64,000 nt of DNA from Cardiocondyla obscurior (taxonomy: Eukaryota; Arthropoda; Insecta; Hymenoptera; Formicidae), in NCBI RefSeq assembly GCF_019399895.1, contig NC_091877.1, positions 3,782,001 to 3,846,000 on the forward strand. The letters are read 5' to 3'. Below are positions 44,187 to 55,400 of the stretch, one piece after another. The notes under the pieces were generated by a model, which saw only the letters and a program-made list of their open reading frames with translations, made no database searches and was not told the DNA's origin. Each line of letters begins with the position of its first letter. Position 1 is the stretch's first letter. The translations under genes were made by a program, and so were the position numbers.

Positions 44187-47100
44187 TTTCCCGCCCGCCT
44201 TCGACAACGGGCTTGTCGAATGATTCTCGTTCGAGCAAACAGGTAGGATGCAGATCTTGTTGATTGGTCTCGTGAAGGACGACGATGCAGTTTTCAACGA
44301 AACCACTCTAGTCAAACCGTCAGCTCCTGGATGAATCTTTGTGACCCTGGCTAATGGCCATTTGCCAGGGGGGTAACGCTCGTCAATGATGAGTACCAAG
44401 GACCCTTCCTTTATTGTGTTCGTAGGATGGTGCCATTTTGAAATAGCTTGGTAGCGTTGTAAGCATTCTGATGACCATCGCTTCCAAAACTGGTCAACCT
44501 TACTTCTTAGTAGTTGCCAACGAGTTAAACGCGCTGCAGGAACTGTTGACAGATCAGGTTCTGGTACGACTGTGAGCGGCTGTCCTATTAGAAAATGTGC
44601 TGGAGTCAAGGCTGAAAGATCTGAAACATCTTCTGATAGTGGGCATAACGGTCTTGAGTTAAGCACCGCTTCGATTTGTATAATGATAGTGTTAAGCTCT
44701 TCGTATGTCAGGAGTGTATCCCCTAACACTCTACGTAGATGAAATTTAGTTGATTTCACGGCGGCTTCCCACTTGCCTCCCATATGAGGAGCCGCCGGTG
44801 GATTAAATATCCATTTGGTACCATCATTAGCCAGTAAATTAGCAATTTCTCTTAGCTCTTTAGAAGTTGAGTTAAATAGATGTCTTAACTCAGAGTCAGC
44901 ACCAATGAAATTAGTGCCGCAATCACTTCTTATCGTTGCACTAATACCTCGCCTTCCCGAAAATCTTTTAAAGGCTGCTATAAATGCCTCCTTGGTATAA
45001 TCTGTAACAATCTCTATATGTACAGCAGAAGTCGATAAACAAACAAAGATTGCCAAATAGCCCTTATAAGAACGTGCCGCCCGCCCTCTCCAAGTTTTCA
45101 GAGAAAACGGTCCAGCATAATCTAAGCCAGTATTTAGAAAAGGGCGAGATGGTGTAACTCGGTCCACTGGAAGACGTCCCATTAATTGCTGAGCTCTCTG
45201 ACCTCGATATCTTGCGCATCTAATACATCGTAATATATGCGAACGAACCGGAACCCTTCCGCTTAAAATCCAATATTTTGAACGGATATAACTCAAGGTC
45301 AATTGAGTTCCCCCATGAAGAGTCTTTACATGAGCGTCGTCTATAATTAAGGTGGTGAGAGGAGAAATTTTCGGCAATATTAAGGGATGCTTAGTCTCCG
45401 TATCCACCGGAGCATTCTGTATTCTCCCACCAACTCTTAAAAAACCGTCTTTATCAAGGAAAGGTGTAAGGCGAACCAAAGGGTTAGACCTCGGTAATTG
45501 TTCATTTTGAGATATCATTCGAATTTCATTCGGAAAACATTTTCGTTGTACGTATCCAATCAAAAGTTTAATGCTTTCTTGGATCTCTGAAGGATCTATA
45601 GGATAATGCAATGGTGAGGTTTCCGTTTGCTTCTTTATTCTGCGAATAAATCGACGACATATGGCGACGATTCTAGCTAGTTTTCTTAGCGACGAATATT
45701 TATTGAGTAAGCTCCAAAGGGAAGGTGGTTGCGCAGCTGTCAACATGACGTTGCCTGGTCTAATTTCAAAATTGATGTTAGATGTTGAATGAATTTTTTC
45801 AGGTACAGTTGGCCAAAACTCAGGAGGTTTTATAAGCCAGTTCGTTCCCATCCACCATAAATTATTTTGAGAAAACTTGTCTGACGAGATGCCCCTTGTT
45901 GCACAGTCAGCCGGATTTTCTTTACCAGGCACGAATTTCCATGATGTTTCAGGTAAAATTTCGTGTATTGCTGCGACGCGGTTTTGGACATATTCCTTCC
46001 ACCGAGAAGGCGGAGAATTAATCCATGTAAGTGCAACTGATGAATCAGTCCAACAATATGTAGAAATTTCAGGGATCTCTAACGCCTTCAGAGTTTCCTT
46101 TAACAGGCGTGCAAGCAACAAGGCAGCTGTGAGCTTTAATCTCGGTATGCTCAACCGTTTAATTGGTGCGACTTTGGTTTTGGAACATACCAATTGTGAC
46201 GAAATTAACCCGTTGTTATTGCATACTCTCACATAAATTACAGCCGCCATTGCAAGCTGGGAAGCGTCCGAAAATCCGTGTAGTTGAATTGAAGAAGCAG
46301 AACGTATCCCTTTAAGCCATCTTGGAACTGTTAATGTATTTAAATTCAATAGTTGTTTGCGGAAAAAATTCCATCGATCTAATAATTCAGAGGGAATAGG
46401 TTCGTCCCAACCTGTCTTCAGACACCATAGTTCCTGTAAAATAAACTTTGCCTTTATTAAAACTGGTGAACAGATTCCTAATGGAACATACAACCGCGCT
46501 ATATCTGACGCTATCATTCTTTTAGTATAGATTGTAGTAGTTGCATGTTTAACCGAAAAACGAAACGTGTCGTTTTCAGAATCCCAATTAAAACCTAGAA
46601 TTTTATCAAAGGCAGGATCGGATTTTACTAATTTTGATGTTCCCCTTTCACTAAATGGTAAGATCTCCGAGTAATTGCTGCACCACTTCTGTAAAGGAAA
46701 CTGCCCAGCATTGCATAGATGAATTAATTGATCGATAATGGTTCTTGCTTCAGTCAAATCTTCAGCACCGCCAAAAATGTCGTCAACGTACCTCCCTTTG
46801 GTCAATGGAACAACGGCCAAGGGGTATTGTTGACCTTCATCAATAACCAGCTGATTCAGTGATCTGAGAGCTAAATAGGGGGCACAACTCAGACCGTAGG
46901 TGACTGTTGTCAGCTTGTAGACGTTTAGCTGCCCACTGGATTCTCGCCAAAGAATCTGCTGCAAATTCCAATCATCTGGGTGAAGGTTGATTTGACGGAA
47001 CATTTTCACTATGTCCGTGGAAAATAAAATTCGATGCGTTCTAATCCACAGAAGAATTTCTTTAATTTCATTTTGTAGTTTCGGTCCTGAATGAAGAATG

Positions 47101-48089
47101 TCATTCAAAGAGTAAGAAGAATCTGTGCGACTGGATCCATTGAAGACCACTCTTAATTTGGTAGTCTTACTGTCTTCACGGATTACACCGTGATGAGGCA
47201 AATAGTATGAAGGAGATGATGAACCAGTTTCCGTATTTAATATCATATGTCCCATTTCTTTGTACTCATTCAAAAAATCTGTATAAAGTTGATATAGCGT
47301 TGGATCCTTAGAAAAACGTTGTGTGAGTCTGTTTAGACAGCAAATCGCTCGTTTCTTTGAATCTCCTAAAACGTTTGGATCTTTCTTTAAGGGGAGTCTC
47401 ACCACATATCTACCCTTTGAATCACGTTGGTGGGTAGATAAGAAATGACGTTCACAATCCTCTTCTTCCGGAGTGCGAACTGAAGTAGCCTTGTTTGTTA
47501 CTTCTTCTTGTAACCAAAATCTACTTAATAATTCTTTTAATTCCAGATCTACGTTGCAGTGATATACTTGTCTCATCTGATGATTATCGAGGCTTGCTGA
47601 AATAGGCCCTGAAAGAACCCATCCAAAAATAGTATTTTGTGCAATGGGTTCTGAAATGTCACCGTGTATCAACCCTTCCTTAATTATAGATCCAAAATGA
47701 TCTGCTCCTATAATTATATTAATCATCCCAGGACACGCGAAATCCGGATCTGCAAGAGGAAGATGAGCAATGTGTGACCAAGAATCTTTATTTGCATGAC
47801 AGGGCGGTAGCTTTGTCGTTAAACGAGGTAAAATATATGTCTGAATATTGCAACATGATGACGAATCATAGATAGACTGCAAATATATAGAAACCACTCC
47901 TCTCGTTCGCCCTGAATATAAGCCTCCGATACCGAGTAAAGGTATTGAAGCGGCTTTCGTTTTCAACTGTGCCTTTCTTACTATATCTTCTTCTATGAAT
48001 GACATTTCTGATCCTTGATCTATTAGTAAACGTACCACTATAGAATTTCCACCTGAAACATTTAACAAGGCACGACTAGTAGCCAGCAA
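44181..48089 (-). CDS. BEL/Pao Pol polyprotein
   Basis: 1302 residues from the first Met after the gag stop. Domains in order: aspartic protease (LLIDQGSEMSFI, near residue 25), reverse transcriptase (VVFNGSS; FSTDIVKMFRQI; catalytic YVDDIFGG near 430), RNase H (GFSDASQLAMAAVIYVR), integrase with an H-H-C-C finger (CIRCARYRG) and catalytic D-D-E (LDYAGPF; RSDCGTNF; the Glu of GGKWEAAV), then the BEL C-terminal domain ending near WPLARV. The stop TGA at 44181-44183 lies inside the 3' LTR. The frame is open throughout. In-frame continuity with gag shows that a gag-pol polyprotein is normal for this element. Confidence 0.95.
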   Translation of the reverse strand: MLATSRALLNVSGGNSIVVRLLIDQGSEMSFIEEDIVRKAQLKTKAASIPLLGIGGLYSGRTRGVVSIYLQSIYDSSSCCNIQTYILPRLTTKLPPCHANKDSWSHIAHLPLADPDFACPGMINIIIGADHFGSIIKEGLIHGDISEPIAQNTIFGWVLSGPISASLDNHQMRQVYHCNVDLELKELLSRFWLQEEVTNKATSVRTPEEEDCERHFLSTHQRDSKGRYVVRLPLKKDPNVLGDSKKRAICCLNRLTQRFSKDPTLYQLYTDFLNEYKEMGHMILNTETGSSSPSYYLPHHGVIREDSKTTKLRVVFNGSSRTDSSYSLNDILHSGPKLQNEIKEILLWIRTHRILFSTDIVKMFRQINLHPDDWNLQQILWRESSGQLNVYKLTTVTYGLSCAPYLALRSLNQLVIDEGQQYPLAVVPLTKGRYVDDIFGGAEDLTEARTIIDQLIHLCNAGQFPLQKWCSNYSEILPFSERGTSKLVKSDPAFDKILGFNWDSENDTFRFSVKHATTTIYTKRMIASDIARLYVPLGICSPVLIKAKFILQELWCLKTGWDEPIPSELLDRWNFFRKQLLNLNTLTVPRWLKGIRSASSIQLHGFSDASQLAMAAVIYVRVCNNNGLISSQLVCSKTKVAPIKRLSIPRLKLTAALLLARLLKETLKALEIPEISTYCWTDSSVALTWINSPPSRWKEYVQNRVAAIHEILPETSWKFVPGKENPADCATRGISSDKFSQNNLWWMGTNWLIKPPEFWPTVPEKIHSTSNINFEIRPGNVMLTAAQPPSLWSLLNKYSSLRKLARIVAICRRFIRRIKKQTETSPLHYPIDPSEIQESIKLLIGYVQRKCFPNEIRMISQNEQLPRSNPLVRLTPFLDKDGFLRVGGRIQNAPVDTETKHPLILPKISPLTTLIIDDAHVKTLHGGTQLTLSYIRSKYWILSGRVPVRSHILRCIRCARYRGQRAQQLMGRLPVDRVTPSRPFLNTGLDYAGPFSLKTWRGRAARSYKGYLAIFVCLSTSAVHIEIVTDYTKEAFIAAFKRFSGRRGISATIRSDCGTNFIGADSELRHLFNSTSKELREIANLLANDGTKWIFNPPAAPHMGGKWEAAVKSTKFHLRRVLGDTLLTYEELNTIIIQIEAVLNSRPLCPLSEDVSDLSALTPAHFLIGQPLTVVPEPDLSTVPAARLTRWQLLRSKVDQFWKRWSSECLQRYQAISKWHHPTNTIKEGSLVLIIDERYPPGKWPLARVTKIHPGADGLTRVVSLKTASSSFTRPINKICILPVCSNENHSTSPLSKAGGKC

Positions 48090-48182
48090 AATGAGTGTTC
48101 TTGTACAGTTTTCCTCACCAGAATGGTTAACAAATGTATTAATGGACTGATTTTTAGGAATGTCACTCTTAGAAATTGATTG

Positions 48183-49475
48183 TCAATCTGTTGTTGAAGA
48201 TGATTGCTCAGAATCTGCAGTTAGATTTTTCCCTTTTGAAGCAACAAATGTGTTAGTGTGTAAGGAAGTATGATGTCTTCTTCCACATACTAAACAGCGT
48301 TTTGTTACTCTGCATTGGTTTACGGTATGGGCTCCAAGACAGTTGAAACATTTTCTGTGTTTCATTATCAATTCCTTCCTTTGATTAGCATTGAGACTTC
48401 GATAGCGATCGCATTTTAGGAAGAAGTGAGCTTCTTTACATAATATACAACTTGACGTAGAAGGAACCGAATTGGAAGCAATAGCATGTGCTATATTTCT
48501 GGTATTAAGTCGATGAGAGAACTGAGTAGTCGATCGTTGTAACTCTTTAGATTTTCCTGATTCTGCAGATGATTGTAAATGTTCGAGAGCTCTAACTCGT
48601 CCACCTAAAAACTCTTCAAACTGAGCCATGGTAGGATACGTGTTCGACGGCCCGATTTCAACTTCCCATGCTTCCCTAGTGTCTGGATCTAAAAGACGAG
48701 TAAGTAGGTGTAATAACAACGGATCCCAAGATTGAACTGCACAATCAAGAGCCCCCAGAGCTCCTAGAGCCTCCAGAATCGTAGTTTGTAATGATCGCAG
48801 CCCTTTAGCATTCTTAGTTTTTAGTGGCTTCAAGTTAAAAATTCTGTCTAATTGCGTGGTAATCAGGAAACGCTTATTCTCATATCTTGAAGTTAACAAT
48901 GTCCAAGCTACTGAGAAGTTTTCTCCAGACGCTGACAAGTTACTAACAAGTTTAGCTGCTTCTCCAGAGAGGCAGGTCTTTAAATAGTGCATTTTCTCGA
49001 CATTAGACAATTCCGTATTGAAGAAAATCATAGACTTAAAAAGATCGTGAAATGATCTCCAGGATTTATATTCTCCAGAAAAGTTGGGTAGTTTAATCCT
49101 TGGTAATGCACTACGTGGTAACAAAGAAGATGGTGTCTCCTTTTCTGAATGCTCTGAACTGGATGGCATTGCCAACGTTTCTATTTCTTCAAGTAGAGTG
49201 AGAATTCTTGCTCTTGAATATACGTAAAAGGCTTGGCATCTTTCAAATAGTCGCTCCTTCAAATAAAGATGCTCGGTCAGTAAATCTCCATGAGAATGGC
49301 AAAGGATTTCATGCTCAGCTTGAAATTTTGACCAATTTTGGTCTAACATGTTTAAACGGGTTTGTAACAATGGTCGACTGGAAAGTAGGCTCTCAGTTTC
49401 GTTAAAGTCCGCTGCTTCTTCTATTAATTTAAATCGGCTTCGTTGCAGATTAATTCTTAATTCGATATTTGCCAT
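48183..49475 (-). CDS. BEL/Pao Gag
   Basis: 430 residues from ATG 49475. The N-terminal and middle parts match BEL Gag (KLPNFSGEYKSWRSFHDLFK; the matrix/capsid-like helices). The C-terminus has zinc-knuckle-like cysteine motifs (CILCKEAHFFLKC; CFNCLGAHTVNQC; CLVCGRRHHTSLH). It ends with TGA at 48183-48185, but the same frame continues for 31 codons into Pol. BEL elements normally make one Gag-Pol ORF, so the TGA is either a nonsense change (CGA to TGA) or a read-through stop. Gag forms the virus-like particle. Confidence 0.93.
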   Translation of the reverse strand: MANIELRINLQRSRFKLIEEAADFNETESLLSSRPLLQTRLNMLDQNWSKFQAEHEILCHSHGDLLTEHLYLKERLFERCQAFYVYSRARILTLLEEIETLAMPSSSEHSEKETPSSLLPRSALPRIKLPNFSGEYKSWRSFHDLFKSMIFFNTELSNVEKMHYLKTCLSGEAAKLVSNLSASGENFSVAWTLLTSRYENKRFLITTQLDRIFNLKPLKTKNAKGLRSLQTTILEALGALGALDCAVQSWDPLLLHLLTRLLDPDTREAWEVEIGPSNTYPTMAQFEEFLGGRVRALEHLQSSAESGKSKELQRSTTQFSHRLNTRNIAHAIASNSVPSTSSCILCKEAHFFLKCDRYRSLNANQRKELIMKHRKCFNCLGAHTVNQCRVTKRCLVCGRRHHTSLHTNTFVASKGKNLTADSEQSSSTTD

Positions 49476-49812
49476 ATTAAAGGGAGCTGCTCGTAGAATT
49501 AACCAAAAAATCCAAAGGTAAATGGTTTCTGAGTAAGTTATTTATAACTAATGACACCTGTGAAATTAATTACAAAATTAGATAATGAAAGAATAATAAC
49601 TTAAACTGGAAGAAAATGTATATAGTTAGGCAATAAATAACTGTAAATAAGTAAATTGTTCAACATGTACAAATGGATAATTAAATTGTTGTTGAAGCTT
49701 CAACTAAAGGGAAAAGGGTAGAGACATATAGAAATACACAGATATTGACATGTATGGAACAAAGATTAACATAAATTAATTAAAATACTAAATATTGATG
49801 GAGAGAACTCAG

Positions 49813-49830
49813 ATCCGGCTCGAAGGACCA
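49813..49830 (-). promoter_or_regulatory. BEL primer binding site
   Basis: Minus strand TGGTCCTTCGAGCCGGAT, eight bases inside the 5' LTR end. The form is one I associate with insect BEL/Pao elements; I do not name the tRNA. Confidence 0.75.
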
Positions 49831-49837
49831 AAAATAA

Positions 49838-50598
49838 TGTTCTAAGATTAAAGCTGGGTTTCGTAGATAACATAAGTTTTTAGTTTTATTTTTTCAGAAA
49901 GAAAACGTATTTATTACAAATTAAATTAAACAAAAGGAACTTTTCTTAAGGCTAGAGAATCTGAATTTTCTCCTCAATACTTAGGTTATAAGTATAACAA
50001 GATTTAAAAACATAAGAATTAAAGAAAGTGGATATCTCCGCTATAACAAGATATTAGATATAAGAATTAAAAGAAAATGTACATATGTCAGTCCCATCTA
50101 ATTAAAATGGTAAACAAATGGCATATCATGGAACACAAACTCGTACAAACTTGGCAACTTACTTCAGAGACCAGAATGATTGGAAACAAAGCAGGCCTTA
50201 ATAAGCAACAAAAGCCCAAATTCTGTCTCCCGGAGAGAATTCAAATAGAAATCTCAGATGGCAATATATCAAGCACTCAATTGCAAATATTAATAATATG
50301 GCAAAGACACGGTTTTACACCGAACAATAAAGTATCGACAAATCCTTTAGTTTTCGCAATTTGGCACGCGGAAAAAACCTTCTAGAAAACGTATATGGCA
50401 CGCGCTCTTACACAAGTGGAACCCACTAAAAACATTTATTTTCCGGGCACGTGTCGTAACGTAACAGAAACAAAAGCAGCCGTTACTAGGGGGGCGGAAT
50501 CCACCAATCCAATGCCTTCTCGATGGTTCGCCAATGCCGACGCAGCCCCGCAGCTTCTAGTGCCGCGCGCGTATTTTGAATTATCGAAAGTCTCAACA
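49838..50598 (-). repeat. BEL 5' LTR
   Basis: Direct copy of 43426-44186; differences seen near 50282 (T against A) and 50367 (C against T). Confidence 0.96.
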
Positions 50599-50959
50599 CC
50601 GATTCTATTGCTACCTTTTTACAGGAATGTAAATTAGAACATTTAATATCAACATTTGCAGGTAATTTATATTTTGTTACAACATTGTTAACATATAATA
50701 CTTTTCGTTTTGTTTTTATTTTTGTACATTTTTATATTCATTGTTTTAGAACACAAAATTGATGATATAAGTATTCTGCCGTTTTTAACAGACGAAGAGT
50801 TAAAAGAACTCATTCCACTTTTGGGGGATAGAAAAAAATTCCAAATTGCACTTGCATCACAAAAACGGAACTCATCAGACAAAACGCTAATTCAGACGAT
50901 AGACAATTCATTAGACACAAATGCAGAGGTATAAATATTTATACAGTTTTATAAATTAA

Positions 50960-51123
50960 CACTTTGGTTGTCAATGTATTATTGGTGAACACGTAGAAAG
51001 TGATCCCTCACATGCCAATGTATCACCGATGTTTTATACCCGAAGATAAGACAACAGTGATACACTAGCGTGTGAGAGATCACTTTCTCCGTGTTCACCG
51101 GTAATACATTAGCGGCCAAGGTG
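50960..51123. mobile_element. TTAA-flanked palindromic MITE (piggyBac-like)
   Basis: cactttggttgtcaatgta...tacattagcggccaaggtg, self-complementary arms of about 70 bases around a 25-base loop, flanked by TTAA on both sides. Lies in intron 2 of SAMD3-like copy 1. Confidence 0.82.
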
Positions 51124-52860
51124 TTAAACAATTAAGTTTTTCTTTAAAAAAAGTTTTCTTTTAATTTTATATTAATTTTTTTTACATGATATAATTTTAG
51201 ATATTATTTGAAAATGTAAATTTAGAAGAATTCAATGAGCCTACTGAGAAAAAACCCAAATACGTATTCGTGGACTATGATGTTGCTTCTACTTCATCAA
51301 GTAATTATTTTGACGAAACAGAAAATACAAATAGTGATAGTGATAATACTGTCATCAATAATGATATAATTACGGGCGTATTAAAAGTATCAGATATTAA
51401 TAATTTTAATTTAAAAAATCTGTTAAATAATCACATAATCGGAAAAGCTATTTTATTAAAATATGCGAAAACAAAATCTCTTGATAATAAGGACAGGAAT
51501 AATTTGTGTGACATAATTATATGTCACTTCTTAAATGAAGGAAAACGTCTTAATAATACAACAATAAGCGTATTAGCTGACAAAATTATAGAAATTTTTG
51601 AACAAGAAAGAAAATCCACATATTTTGTGAGTCCAATAGGGAAACGTAAATCACGTTACAATAAACCAGAAATAGCGAGGGGAAAATTGGTAGATAAACA
51701 CAGAAATAAATTGACTATTATAAGAAAAAATCTAATAGCGACCAAAATTGATACAAATGAATCAAAACAAGGTAAATTTCTATTATATTAATTTTTCTTT
51801 CTACTATATTAATTATTCTTTTTTATATACACATGTAGGTAATTTATATATGAATATTATTAATAATTAACAGACGTACCAAAAGAGGCCCATGACAGTT
51901 TTCTATGGCTAAAGTACAATAGTAATCCTAAAGAAGAAGTAATAGCTCATTGGAAAATTTCGCATCCCATTAGAAAAATCGCTAACTTATCATTAAACGA
52001 ATTTCTGAACGAATAGCCTATTTTAAAAACACAGGCTGCAATTGATTTAGTAATTTATTAATACTATTTATAATTTTTTTTACGTTGTATTTATAAATAT
52101 ATTAAGAGATGTAATACTTGTATATACATACATATAATATACACTTTTTTTTAGATAAGTTACGATTTTAAACAAAAATTTAATCAAATTGAAGAAAATT
52201 GCGATATAAGCCAAAAATTTGAAGATTTCTTTAATTATATTTATGACAAACGAAAGACACTTCTGAAGCAGTCCGACGAATCAATGTATAGTTTATTAGA
52301 AGACGAAATGACAACAGGTAACTATTTTCATAATAGTAACTTTATTATTATTGAAATTACTATAAAATTTAGGTTATATAAATATTTTGACTTCTACAGA
52401 TTCTAAAACTGCAATACGCCTATTTTTACTGTCTTCTTTGGTGCCTCCCCGTCACAGAGCGAGAACTGGCAAGACATTTTGGAAACCATCAATAGCTGAA
52501 ACCAGAGACGGTCTTTTTTTACAAGTGAAAGTACCAGGCGATATTGAGACTTCAAAGTTGGAAAAAAGAAAATTTCTGTACAAGAAAGGTTTGACTGTAC
52601 AACCGTACATAGTAGTAGTAGGCCCTACTTTGACTAATATTTATGCCTTTTATGTTATAATCAAAGATAAAAATTATCAAACTAATACGCTTTTTGATGC
52701 TATCAAATTTTGTTTTCAAACTTATTTTGTTTTTGACTTAAAGTATCCAACAGAATGTCAACATTTGTGGTATCTCATGCAATGGGAGTTGTTTAACGTT
52801 ACGTATGACAAAGATATAAAAATACCATTTTTAAATGACATATTACAATGTAAATATTAA

Positions 52861-53979
52861 AATTTTATGCAAAAAATTTTAAAAGTAAAACTTATTATTG
52901 TTTCTTACGAATCTTTATTACGTATATTAAAACTTTTTTTGAATTAGACTTTGCTAACGTCACTTCTATTAATTAACGAGTTAAAACAAAATTTTTTAGA
53001 ATGGAAAGAAAAAATAATATAATATGTTTTAAATGTTTTCGAACATTTAAAGATATTAATAATTTTATAAGACATATGAAATGTTTACATCCCTTTTTAC
53101 TTTAATATAATTGTAAGCAAAATACTTACAAAAAAATACTTGCATTGTTCCTTTACAATAAAAGTATAATTTTTTTTAAAGAAAAGTTAATATATTCGAA
53201 TTATTAAGTATATTTCAGTTCGATTTATAATATTATATTAAGCTTAATATAAGATTAAATTTATGAATTATAGTTTATATAATGAGTTACTTATTGAATA
53301 AAATTTATTGTAAATAAAACTTATTTTTGTTTTTTTTTTTAATGTATTTTAATGTATAATTACCTGTTTCTTAATATAACAAAATAAACTGATATAATAT
53401 GTTGAAAGTTTTTTAAATAGATTGTGCTATGGTTACAAAGATAAATAAGATTAACATTTAGTTGATAATTGTACAAATATAGGTATATTTGTATAATTAT
53501 CAGCTAAATGTTAAAGTTATTTATTTTTGTAACTATAGCACAATCTATTAAAAAAACTTTCAACATATTATATCAGTTTATTTTATTCAAATAATGAAAT
53601 AACTTCAAAGAAAACAACAGGATTATTTAAGTAAAATAAAAATACTTTTAAATGAAATAAAGGTTTAATAAATTTAGAATAATATTTAATTAATTCAAAT
53701 AAATAAAATAGTTTTTCAAACAAAAAATTTATTTTAATATTCCAAAATTCTTCTATTTAAATAATAAAATTATTTTAAAAAACTTATAAAATTATTTAAT
53801 TTAAACAAATAATAATATGTCAAACAAAAAGTTATTTGTAATAATAATATATATTATTTGAAAAATCAAATAATTGTATATGTTGTTTCAAATAAACAGG
53901 TTTGTTCGACTATGTCAAACAACATATTTCTTTATTTTAAATAAATTTTATTAAATCTAAAGAAAGTTTTTTCTCTGTG
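52861..53979. other. 3' region of the SAMD3 element
   Basis: AT-rich, with a palindromic insertion at 53384-53584 and a repetitive AT-rich subterminal zone to the TIR. No gene seen. A short open stretch near 53001 with a CxxC...H-like pattern (CFKCFRTFKDINNFIRHMK) may be a zinc-finger remnant. Confidence 0.45.
53384..53584. mobile_element. Palindromic insertion
   Basis: About 200 bases whose arms (aataaactgatataatatgt and reverse complement) pair almost completely around a small loop near 53480. Probably a fold-back MITE; target duplication not resolved. Confidence 0.75.
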
Positions 53980-54000
53980 TAGTCTCTAGTTTTCACACTG

Positions 54001-54971
54001 AAAAAAAATGTAGTTCTACGAACTAAATACATTTAGTAAAGTATAGATTTAGTTAATATAGCAAAACTTGATTAAATTGAACTATATTATTGCCTATATA
54101 ACAAATTGAACGGTATTAATTGAACAAAATGGCTGAACAAAACCAGTTGAAGGAACTGATTTTTTTTGTTGCCTTTAACAAATCATAGGTTGAAATGCCT
54201 TTACACTTGTTTCAACGAACTAATAGTGGTAACTGAATTAATTTTGTTAAAATTAATAAATTTAGTGTTTATTTAAATTCAAGAATTTTGTTACATTACA
54301 TAACAACGTTGTTAGACATTATATACAATATATGTGTATTCAAAATAACAAAATAATTTGTTAAATAAAAGTGCATTAAGGTTGGATAGTAAATGTAAAT
54401 TAGATTGGTTTGACGTGTGATATTCAGTAAATTGAATACATATGTATGTGATCATAGTAATTACGTCATCAAGGTATAATTTTTTCTGCAACTAAATATT
54501 TTTCCAATATAACCAAATTATTTAGTTGAATCTAGTAATGTTCATATACGTGTCCTAGCTTTATGTGAAGTTCGACACACACCAACGTTAGCTCATGTAC
54601 GTCAGCCACCGTCGCCGCGATGCATTATGTACGTGTGAGCTAGCTTCATGTGTTGCTCGACGCACACCAACGTCAGCTCGTATACGCTATCCACCGTTGC
54701 CGTTATCTGTTCGGCAACGACGATTGTTTTTTGTCATCGCTATGTTGCGTATGTTTCACGAAACGACGAGACGTTGCGCGCTTCAGTACACGTTCGCACA
54801 TGTCCCACGTAAGAGACGAAAATTTAAGTAGATTTTGTGGTATTCGTGGTTGTAAATATAAGAATTGCATTAACATTTTAGCATACGTGACAGTGACCAG
54901 TGATCAGTATATGATATTTTATACAGTTGCACAAGAAAACATTTCTCCAGTGTATAACAGATAGTGTAATA
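54001..54971. other. 5' region of the second SAMD3 element
   Basis: AT-rich to about 54540, then a GC-richer 91-base direct duplication (tagctt...caccaacgt at about 54557 and 54648), plausibly promoter sequence. No gene seen. Confidence 0.45.
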
Positions 54972-55124
54972 ATGGCCAACATTGTTCTATCTTGGGGTCT
55001 AGATGAAGCAGTCACAACAAAAATTATTAAAATTTTAGAAGGTACGTACTATAAATCAATTACACTTATCATTAATATAATAACCGATAACTGTAAGAAG
55101 AAGTTAATGGTGATAAATAATATT

Positions 55125-55400
55125 TTTTTAAAACGACAAAATTATTTTGTTAAGAAGATAAAGAAATGTACTGTATTCGGTTAAAGCGACAAAATTATTT
55201 TGTTTAGAGAAAGCTGTAGTACATTATATTCGGTAAAACAACAAAATAAATTTGTTAGAAACGATAAAAAAGTGTACTGTATTCGGTTAAAGCGACAAAA
55301 TTATTTTGTTTAGAGAAAGCTGTAGTACATTATATTCGGTTAAAACAACAAAATAAATTTGTTAGAAAGATGAAGCAGTACATTATATTTGGTTAAAACT
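55125..55400 (+). repeat. 106-base tandem duplication
   Basis: ctgtattcggttaaagcgac occurs at 55171 and 55277 with matching following sequence; partial third copies flank it. In intron 1 of SAMD3-like copy 2. Confidence 0.8.

Larger units (their letters stand above)
43426..50598 (-). mobile_element. Complete BEL/Pao LTR retrotransposon
   Basis: 7.2 kb in minus orientation, flanked by CCGAT (43421-43425 and 50599-50603). LTRs of 761 bases differ at about two sites, so insertion is recent. Encodes Gag and a Pol of protease, reverse transcriptase, RNase H and integrase order. It sits in exon 1 of the SAMD3-like gene. Confidence 0.96.
43414..52860 (+). pseudogene. SAMD3-like gene copy 1, split by BEL and one nonsense codon
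   Basis: Exons 43414-43425 continued at 50604-50661, then 50750-50928, 51201-51771, 51874-52049, 52155-52317 and 52400-52860. All phases agree, giving about 539 residues. Residues 1-65 form a SAM domain (IATFLQECKLEHLISTF; PFLTDEELKELIPLLGDRKK). A Ser/Asp/Asn-rich linker, a conserved helical region (GKAILLKYAKTKSLDNKDR) and basic RGKLVDKHRNK follow, then SAMD3-family-like C-terminal blocks. BEL inserted 12 bases after the ATG. TAG at 52014-52016 replaces a Trp kept in copy 2 (QWPILK). SAM domains mediate protein or RNA contacts; the role of this family is unknown. Confidence 0.75.
42500..53979 (+). mobile_element. TA-flanked inverted-repeat element carrying a SAMD3-like gene
   Basis: Ends CACAGAGAAAA and TTTTCTCTGTG, flanked by TA (42498-42499 and 53980-53981). 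The paralogous empty site at about 36723 reads gacttatagtctct, exactly the flanks joined with one TA, which proves insertion and sets the ends. Without the BEL insertion it is about 4.3 kb. Beyond the short tips the terminal 1 kb is AT-rich. The only gene seen is the SAM-domain gene; no transposase is recognised. The TA duplication fits Tc1/mariner-like movement. Confidence 0.85.
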
